Virus record (IMG/VR): IMGVR_UViG_3300025082_000033 | Span: 1 to 34,183 of that record | DNA length: 34,183 nucleotides | Strand: one strand, 5' to 3' | From: a virus | Notes under the pieces: model-generated | What the model was told of the DNA's origin: nothing | What the model saw: only the letters and a program-made list of their open reading frames with translations | The model's database searches: none | Position numbers and translations under genes: made by a program | Shown: positions 29,209 to 34,183 of the stretch, one piece after another | Position numbering within the stretch: position 1 is the stretch's first letter | Layout: every line of letters begins with the position of its first letter

Positions 29209-30846
29209 TCAACTCCCCTTCTTCAAGTGAAGGACAATCAAGTTCGCTCGACCTATTTCAACATCGGGTAGATCCGCTGCAGAGTGAAACCCGTCTATCC
29301 GACTCGATCCGAAAATCGTGATGTAGTCCAGAGCATCGCTGAAACTGAACGTCTCACCTTGGCCGAACTTCATGACCCACATCAACGGTACGTTGACACA
29401 CTCTGCGCCGTTGCTCAAAGCAGGGCCAGTGTACTCGTCACTCCCAGAAATATCGTAAGATCCAGGGTTGATCGCCAAGTCTCCCCAGCTAGTGTTGAAC
29501 GAATTGATATAAGACTCCGTGGCACGTGCAATCGTTGGTGCCGCGTCACCACTTTTCTTATAGCCAAGGCAAAAACAGGCGTATGCCCCATACGCTTTTT
29601 TAAAAGCGAGCCCACCCGAAGAGACCCCTTGCTTAGTGCCCCCGACATCAAACAGTTGCACATTTCCAAGAACAATAAGTGTGGAGTCCTCGGTAATCGT
29701 GATGGCATCGCTCTGGAGATACGTACCTGCACCATCACTGACTTGCATCCAGCCCATGTTTGGGTCGGAACTGTCCGGGTAGAACACACTCTGACCAAAT
29801 CCCGGGTACCCAGCTTTCATGCCTACACTGAGTGATCCCGATGTCGGCTGCGTCTTCTGCTGAGTCGCAGAGCCCATCATCGACGGCAAGTGATAGTGGT
29901 TGAAAGCACCTCGAGCAGCCGCTCCTGCTTCGACACTATTGAGCTTCTCTCTTACCGCGTCGATGCGATCAGTCCCCAGAGACTCGGCAGAGACTACATC
30001 TTCCGCCTCAAACGCGGGGGCGTCTACGAAAGAGAATGTCGTCGCCGCAGCTGCGTACGTCGGAAGATCGACCACAGCAAGCTGACGGTTATAAATGTAA
30101 ACTCGATCTTTCGTCGCATAAGGGCTTACGTCTGAAGTTCTTGCGAGTCTTCGACAGACCATCTCAACCGTGTGCGTTCCTGGGGGCACCGGATAAACCG
30201 CCATCACACGGACAGGAAAAACTTCAGGGCCGAGAGCCGTTGTATCCTCTGTGTAGTCTGAGCCCGGTCCTGCCTTGTCATCAGACAAAGTACGGCTATT
30301 GTCTGTGGGTCTCCAAGGTCGAGGCACCGTCTCATAGACATCGGATTTACCTGTCGTGGTCCCCTCGACAATGCTCCCGTTGACCCGAATCGCGAACTGC
30401 ACTCGAGCGGGTCTTGTTCCAAGACTGTGCGCATGCCTTACGGCGGACCCAGGGATGGCGACACCACTGTTTAGCTGAAAACCCACCCAGAAATACTGTG
30501 CCTGTGAGAGAATCCACAGGTTGGAGCTTGTTGTTGTCAGCGTCTGAGTGATGTCGTCGACTGGAGCCCAGCTGCCGTCATTCGGGATCTGCATCCCGTT
30601 GGTTCGATCTTCGTCCATCCTAGTACCACTGTTGTAGGTGTTCCACCCAGGAGCTTGGTGCTGCTGCTGATGGTAGACCTTCCAGTAGGCTTCACTGGCG
30701 ATAGTCGGCTCGATACCGGTCTCGAAGTTGTGCTGGTTCAGCTTTCCCGAGTAGAGCTCTGCCGCAGGCGCAACGTCCTCATTCAGCTCGGTCGGATCCA
30801 GCACGTCCTTGTCGCGGAGTCTGCGCTTGGGGAAGATGTAACTCAT
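29209..30846 (-). CDS. tail fibre- or head-fibre-like virion protein, 545 residues
   Basis: The N-terminus starts MSYIFPKRRLRDKDVLDP, with TELNEDVAPAAE soon after. This FPxRR...LNED..P pattern is one I associate with the N-terminal attachment part of podovirus fibre- or tail-associated proteins. A long beta-rich part follows with a repeated Ig/jelly-roll texture (FWVGFQLNSGVAIPGSAVRHA, VMAVYPVPPGTHTVEMVCRR) and a C-terminal part with SSGGLAFKKAYGAYACF. AGGTGA lies 6 bases before the ATG. It is the first gene after the nozzle, as expected for a tail appendage that binds the host. Receptor specificity cannot be read. Confidence 0.78.
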   Translation of the reverse strand: MSYIFPKRRLRDKDVLDPTELNEDVAPAAELYSGKLNQHNFETGIEPTIASEAYWKVYHQQQHQAPGWNTYNSGTRMDEDRTNGMQIPNDGSWAPVDDITQTLTTTSSNLWILSQAQYFWVGFQLNSGVAIPGSAVRHAHSLGTRPARVQFAIRVNGSIVEGTTTGKSDVYETVPRPWRPTDNSRTLSDDKAGPGSDYTEDTTALGPEVFPVRVMAVYPVPPGTHTVEMVCRRLARTSDVSPYATKDRVYIYNRQLAVVDLPTYAAAATTFSFVDAPAFEAEDVVSAESLGTDRIDAVREKLNSVEAGAAARGAFNHYHLPSMMGSATQQKTQPTSGSLSVGMKAGYPGFGQSVFYPDSSDPNMGWMQVSDGAGTYLQSDAITITEDSTLIVLGNVQLFDVGGTKQGVSSGGLAFKKAYGAYACFCLGYKKSGDAAPTIARATESYINSFNTSWGDLAINPGSYDISGSDEYTGPALSNGAECVNVPLMWVMKFGQGETFSFSDALDYITIFGSSRIDGFHSAADLPDVEIGRANLIVLHLKKGS

Positions 30847-30854
30847 GCTGTCAC

Positions 30855-32984
30855 CTACGTATCACTGCGAAGCGGGATGCGGCCCTTCACACTTCCACTG
30901 GTGGCGGCACTGATGTCGAATGCGAACGACGCCAGGTGCAGGCGAGTCGGGCGAGTCGCCGAGATCTCGAATGCCCACGAGTTGACGTTCTCGAGCCCTG
31001 CCGGGATCTGACGCCAGAACAGCCTGGGATCATGCACCTTGGACGTCCCAAGCACTGCGGCCCCGGCAACATCAGTCACCACACCCGAGTCATCGTTGAC
31101 CCCAATCGACTTGAGGTCCGTCATCGAGACATGCTCAGCCCAGGAGCCGTTGCGGTAGAACTTGATAGTCACATCGTCGTTCCAGGCATCGATCATGCCT
31201 ACGAACATAGAGCGTACGTTGATGGGCAGTAAACCGAGTTCGTCGCCCCGCAACCACGCAGAGCGATAGATAATGTCCTCCGCCGTGGTGACTCCGTGCT
31301 TCGTAGAGCGATCCATCACATAGGTCTCGACTCGAGTAGAGTCCCATAGCTTGCTCGAGCTATCCGAGATCTTCTTGTGACCCAGCCCCAACAAGTACTG
31401 TCTCCAGTCATTCGTCGCAGTGAAGTCTGCAATGTGCAGATCCAGCCTCTGTCTACGCCAGTGCGCGCCATCGAAGCAGAGAATGAGCGTGTTGTGTTGC
31501 TCACCTGCAGGAGGAACCGCACACCGATACTCTCCACTGGCCGAATCATAGGCAGCAGCAGACATGCCGAGACGGCCACGGTTGAGGTAGTTGCGTACCG
31601 TGCGGTCGATAGGGGTGCTGACTTTGCTGATGGCTCCCCCCGTCATCGCGTAGAAGCCATCTCGAGCCAACCAGATGAGCGCCCCGTTCGCCATCGCCCT
31701 GATAGAGCTCGGAGCGACACACCCCACCCCCTGCGCCAGAGGAACGGGTACCGAGAAGTCCTGCAGAGAGTAGACGCTGTTCTCGGTAAACGCGAGGAGT
31801 GCCCCATCATGCGAAGCGACCCCTGTAACCTCGGCACCGCCGCTGTCGGGGTAGACGAACTCCGTCGAAGAGAATGTGCCCGGAAACCCCGGGTCACTGC
31901 GCCTGACGATGCCCGGGTCTTCCAGGGTGTTCGCGATGACGAGTCGTCCCTGGTGCGTACACATGACCCGGAAAACCGGAACCACGACACCAGAATCCAT
32001 CTCGAAACCCAGGTCTGAGTCTGCCATGTTGTCGGGGTAGGTCATCGCCCGCTTGTTCGGAACCCGTGTGAGGAACCGGGGAATCGTGCTGACGTGCTTG
32101 GTGTCTGGCGTCCGATAGACGTGCATCGCCACACACTCGTCCGGTCCCTCGGGCAGCATCACCGCAAACTGCCGAGTCAGGTCCGCCAGCTCTGCGTCGT
32201 AGAAATCCTCTTCTCCCAACAACGACCCCCAACCTCTACCAGTCCCATTATTCGGGCTCGCACTCAGCGTGTCCAGAACAACAGGGCGACTTGCCGGAGA
32301 AGGGGCAGACAGGTTGCCGTAGCTGTCTTCGTAGCGAAGGTAGTAGTACCAGGCACCCGACAACAGCGAACCACTCTGACCATTGAGCACATCACCCACA
32401 GTCCCGATGCGACCGGGCCAGCTGTACCCGTAGTAGTTCGGGAAGTTGGCAGTGTCGTGGAGATGACTCATCGGGCCTGCGGTGTCAGGAGGCGCAGGAA
32501 TCTCGGCAAAGCCCAGGTTCGCGATAGAGCCGTCCGAAGCAATCGCCTGGGGACGGTCGATGCCGTTGGTCCAGATGACCAGGTCGTTGAGAACCGTGAA
32601 CTGGTCGGGGAATCTTGGACGATTCTCGCTCGAGAGACCTGTGAGCAGGATCTCCCAGCCCCGGTACCAGCCGGCATGACGATAAATCTTCGAGCCTGCG
32701 CGGATGACCAACATGTCCACCAGACCACCCTGCAGGTTCGTCTGGAAGATGCCATGCGGCGTATCGCTGGCGTAGATGGCCGTCACATAGTCCGACCCGA
32801 TATGGGCCGAGTAGTCCCGGAGCGGCTCATAGGCCGTAGGTCCAAGCACCGAAGTGATCGTCCCTTCCGGGGTTGCCGTGAAGTTCTGTACCTTAAACGC
32901 CAGAGACGCAGCCGAGTAATAGCGCTGCGCCTCGCCAGGAGGCACAACCAGTCTACGAGTCTGCTGCTGGGCTGGGCCCGCCAT
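30855..32984 (-). CDS. podovirus tail nozzle / P22 gp10-like stabilisation protein
   Basis: 709 residues. The N-terminal region has RRLVVPPGEAQRYYSAAS and a TPEGTITSVLGPTAYEP segment. A propeller-like body follows with recurring blades: GILFTENS-type turns (LLAFTENSVYSLQDF), RVMCTHQGRLVIANT and GALIWLARDGFYAMTGG. The combination W-x-A-x-D-G-x-Y and the F-T-E-x-S-V-Y motif are what I associate with P22 gp10/tail nozzle-type proteins of short-tailed phages, which plug the portal channel and carry the fibres. The gene lies downstream of the adaptor-like gene as in other podoviruses. GGGAG lies 7 bases before the ATG. This is the strongest evidence in the window for a podovirus virion. Confidence 0.85.
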   Translation of the reverse strand: MAGPAQQQTRRLVVPPGEAQRYYSAASLAFKVQNFTATPEGTITSVLGPTAYEPLRDYSAHIGSDYVTAIYASDTPHGIFQTNLQGGLVDMLVIRAGSKIYRHAGWYRGWEILLTGLSSENRPRFPDQFTVLNDLVIWTNGIDRPQAIASDGSIANLGFAEIPAPPDTAGPMSHLHDTANFPNYYGYSWPGRIGTVGDVLNGQSGSLLSGAWYYYLRYEDSYGNLSAPSPASRPVVLDTLSASPNNGTGRGWGSLLGEEDFYDAELADLTRQFAVMLPEGPDECVAMHVYRTPDTKHVSTIPRFLTRVPNKRAMTYPDNMADSDLGFEMDSGVVVPVFRVMCTHQGRLVIANTLEDPGIVRRSDPGFPGTFSSTEFVYPDSGGAEVTGVASHDGALLAFTENSVYSLQDFSVPVPLAQGVGCVAPSSIRAMANGALIWLARDGFYAMTGGAISKVSTPIDRTVRNYLNRGRLGMSAAAYDSASGEYRCAVPPAGEQHNTLILCFDGAHWRRQRLDLHIADFTATNDWRQYLLGLGHKKISDSSSKLWDSTRVETYVMDRSTKHGVTTAEDIIYRSAWLRGDELGLLPINVRSMFVGMIDAWNDDVTIKFYRNGSWAEHVSMTDLKSIGVNDDSGVVTDVAGAAVLGTSKVHDPRLFWRQIPAGLENVNSWAFEISATRPTRLHLASFAFDISAATSGSVKGRIPLRSDT

Positions 32985-33000
32985 CTACGACTCCCGTACG

Positions 33001-33471
33001 CTACTTCGCGGACACGCCTGGTTCCCGAGTCCTCCAGACAGCAGACAGCATCGCCTTCGCTTCACTGTTGTTCTTGAGCAGCGGAATCTCCTTGAGCACA
33101 CGAGCACGCCAGGTCATGAACCGCTCACCCTCGACAGGGCCGGGAATCTTCGCTGGGTTGAACGCCTCGGGCGTCTGTGCCTGCGCACCTTCTTCGGTAG
33201 ACTCGGACTTCGGGTCGATCCATGCGCGCTGAAACTCATCGTAAATCCACGTATGCGGCACCCAGTCGAACTTGTTGCGGTAGTCCGCGCCCGAAGACGA
33301 GAACTCAGCTCCGTTGCGAGTCATGAGAACTGCCGTCCACTGGTCCTGGTCATCAGCGGGGCCGATGACACTGATGATCATCGCTTCCTCGAAGAGACTG
33401 TTGAGACTGTAGCGGTGGTAGATATCTCCGACCTGCGGGCGGTCGAAGCTGATGTAGTCGATGCGCGTCAT
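33001..33471 (-). CDS. hypothetical protein, 156 residues, between adaptor and nozzle
   Basis: I prefer the ATG at 33471: the GTG at 33477 overlaps the GAGG ribosome-binding site, which suits the ATG with 5 bases spacing. The N-terminal half is beta-rich (FDRPQVGDIYHRYSL, AMIISVIGPADDQDQW, AVLMTRNGAEF), like a small SH3- or OB-type barrel. The second half is a disordered linker followed by a helical, basic tail (FMTWRARVLKEI and AMLSAVWRTREPGV). No family is recognised. Its place in the head-tail joining region suggests a virion or assembly role. Confidence 0.7.
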   Translation of the reverse strand: MTRIDYISFDRPQVGDIYHRYSLNSLFEEAMIISVIGPADDQDQWTAVLMTRNGAEFSSSGADYRNKFDWVPHTWIYDEFQRAWIDPKSESTEEGAQAQTPEAFNPAKIPGPVEGERFMTWRARVLKEIPLLKNNSEAKAMLSAVWRTREPGVSAK

Positions 33472-33507
33472 GTTCACCTCTGGAAGTATCTTAACAAGGC
33501 GGAATGC

Positions 33508-34183
33508 TTATGTCGTGGATCTGAACGTCCCGTACTGCAGTCGAGAGTATCGACCGCCGAAAGGTACCGGTTCGACAATGCCGCCGGGTGTGGCATAGCG
33601 CGCCCTGTATCGACGCGCGAGAGTCTGGAATCGATCAAGGTGAATCTGTGCACCTTGCTGATCGACACCGTCGAGCAGACACATGTAGTGGAGCGCAAGC
33701 TCGAGCAACGCGGGCACGGCATCACGTTGAATCGGAGCGGTGTCCCTGTCATCGACGAACGCGCGAGGTAGCCTAAGAACTCGGAAGTCGAGCTCGTACC
33801 GCTGATCTTGATGCGGAAAGACCTTCCATGCGTAGTAGCCAGTGCTGTGCTTGAGGGGCCGATAGAAGTCTGGAATGGCTGCACCTGTCCAGACATACGT
33901 GGTCGTCGGCGTAACAACACCTGCAGCATTACCCGGCTCGATCTCAGCCAACAGGTAATAGATCCCCGCCGACTCGACGATATTGTTGTCACCGCTACCA
34001 CTGGCCCCCGATGACGCACCAAGCTCGAAGCTCTCTCGAGCCGCGTAGAACCGGATGCGGAACCCAGAGCGTTGGTCTCTGAGCATCGTCCCCGGGGCGT
34101 CGGAAGGCACAATGCGGTCGAAGTCCGTCATGTAGTCGATGTTCTCGGCGCGGAGAACAATGCCGTCATACGAAGTACTCGTA
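33508..34183 (-). CDS. head-tail adaptor-like protein, 5' end outside the window
   Basis: The frame is open to the right edge (17 residues before the ATG at 34131 read as plausible protein, ENIDYMTDF), and no ribosome-binding site precedes that ATG, so the gene very probably starts outside. The visible part ends with ELDFRVLRLPRAFVDD, then a two-helix segment (DAVPALLELALHYMCLLDGV and IHLDRFQTLARRYRARY). The R-x-L-R-x-P...D followed by a helix hairpin is the C-terminal layout I associate with phage adaptor/gp11-like proteins that join portal and nozzle. The two-gene spacing from the nozzle fits. Confidence 0.68.
   Translation of the reverse strand, partial: TSTSYDGIVLRAENIDYMTDFDRIVPSDAPGTMLRDQRSGFRIRFYAARESFELGASSGASGSGDNNIVESAGIYYLLAEIEPGNAAGVVTPTTTYVWTGAAIPDFYRPLKHSTGYYAWKVFPHQDQRYELDFRVLRLPRAFVDDRDTAPIQRDAVPALLELALHYMCLLDGVDQQGAQIHLDRFQTLARRYRARYATPGGIVEPVPFGGRYSRLQYGTFRSTT

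Noticed and set aside
1-34183. tRNA genes, CRISPR arrays, insertion sequences or homing endonucleases
   Set aside because: I saw no cloverleaf-like gene, no regularly spaced repeats, no terminal inverted repeats with transposase, and no GIY-YIG or HNH motif in the translated frames.

Overview
The window looks like part of the genome of a tailed bacteriophage, most likely a short-tailed (podovirus-like) phage of a Gram-negative host. The evidence is tight gene packing with TGA/ATG overlaps, a DNA replication and recombination block, a virion block that includes a P22 gp10-like tail nozzle protein, an adaptor-like protein and several very large ejection-type proteins, and a lysis block. I see no integrase, tRNA, transposase, CRISPR array or host housekeeping gene. 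GC is in the high fifties over most of the window by eye, with islands near 40-43%. Host and taxonomy cannot be fixed from the sequence alone.

Left block (1-8421, all minus strand, read right to left): an SF2/SNF2-like helicase, a 66-residue protein, a Cas4/RecB-like PD-(D/E)XK nuclease with candidate Fe-S cysteines, a RecA/Sak4-like ATPase, an OB-fold-like candidate single-strand-binding protein, a family A DNA polymerase with an N-terminal uracil-DNA-glycosylase-like domain, a 140-residue unknown, and the first 149 residues of an SbcC/Rad50-like ATPase cut by the window edge. Together these look like an early replication and recombination operon.

Centre (8422-9656): a 106-bp divergent region whose two TTGAC-type -35 boxes form a perfect 6-7-6 inverted repeat. 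It separates the helicase operon from a plus-strand pair, an XRE-type regulator and a cell-wall lysin (peptidoglycan-binding domain plus a His...SAGC catalytic-type motif). The regulator sits next to this dyad, which is a natural candidate operator.

Lysis and small virion genes (9604-13295, minus strand): five overlapping or closely spaced small membrane or secreted proteins (holin/spanin-like cassette), two tandem paralogous small virion proteins, an Ala/Ser-rich 91-residue protein, a 292-residue beta-rich protein with an AT-rich 3' half, and a 142-residue beta-rich protein. The last cassette gene converges with, and overlaps, the plus-strand lysin.

Right block (13357-34183, minus strand): read right to left, an adaptor-like protein (5' end outside the window), a 156-residue unknown, the tail nozzle, two fibre- or appendage-like proteins, and then four candidate internal or ejected proteins of 219, 1028, 465 and about 3296 residues. 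The last is a giant polyvalent protein with an intact HELIH zincin motif, a YREVL...EIQSDWHQ domain, a second zincin-like domain whose HExxH has decayed, and a C-terminal DY...W...PF..F domain. Portal, capsid and terminase genes would be expected to the right of the window.
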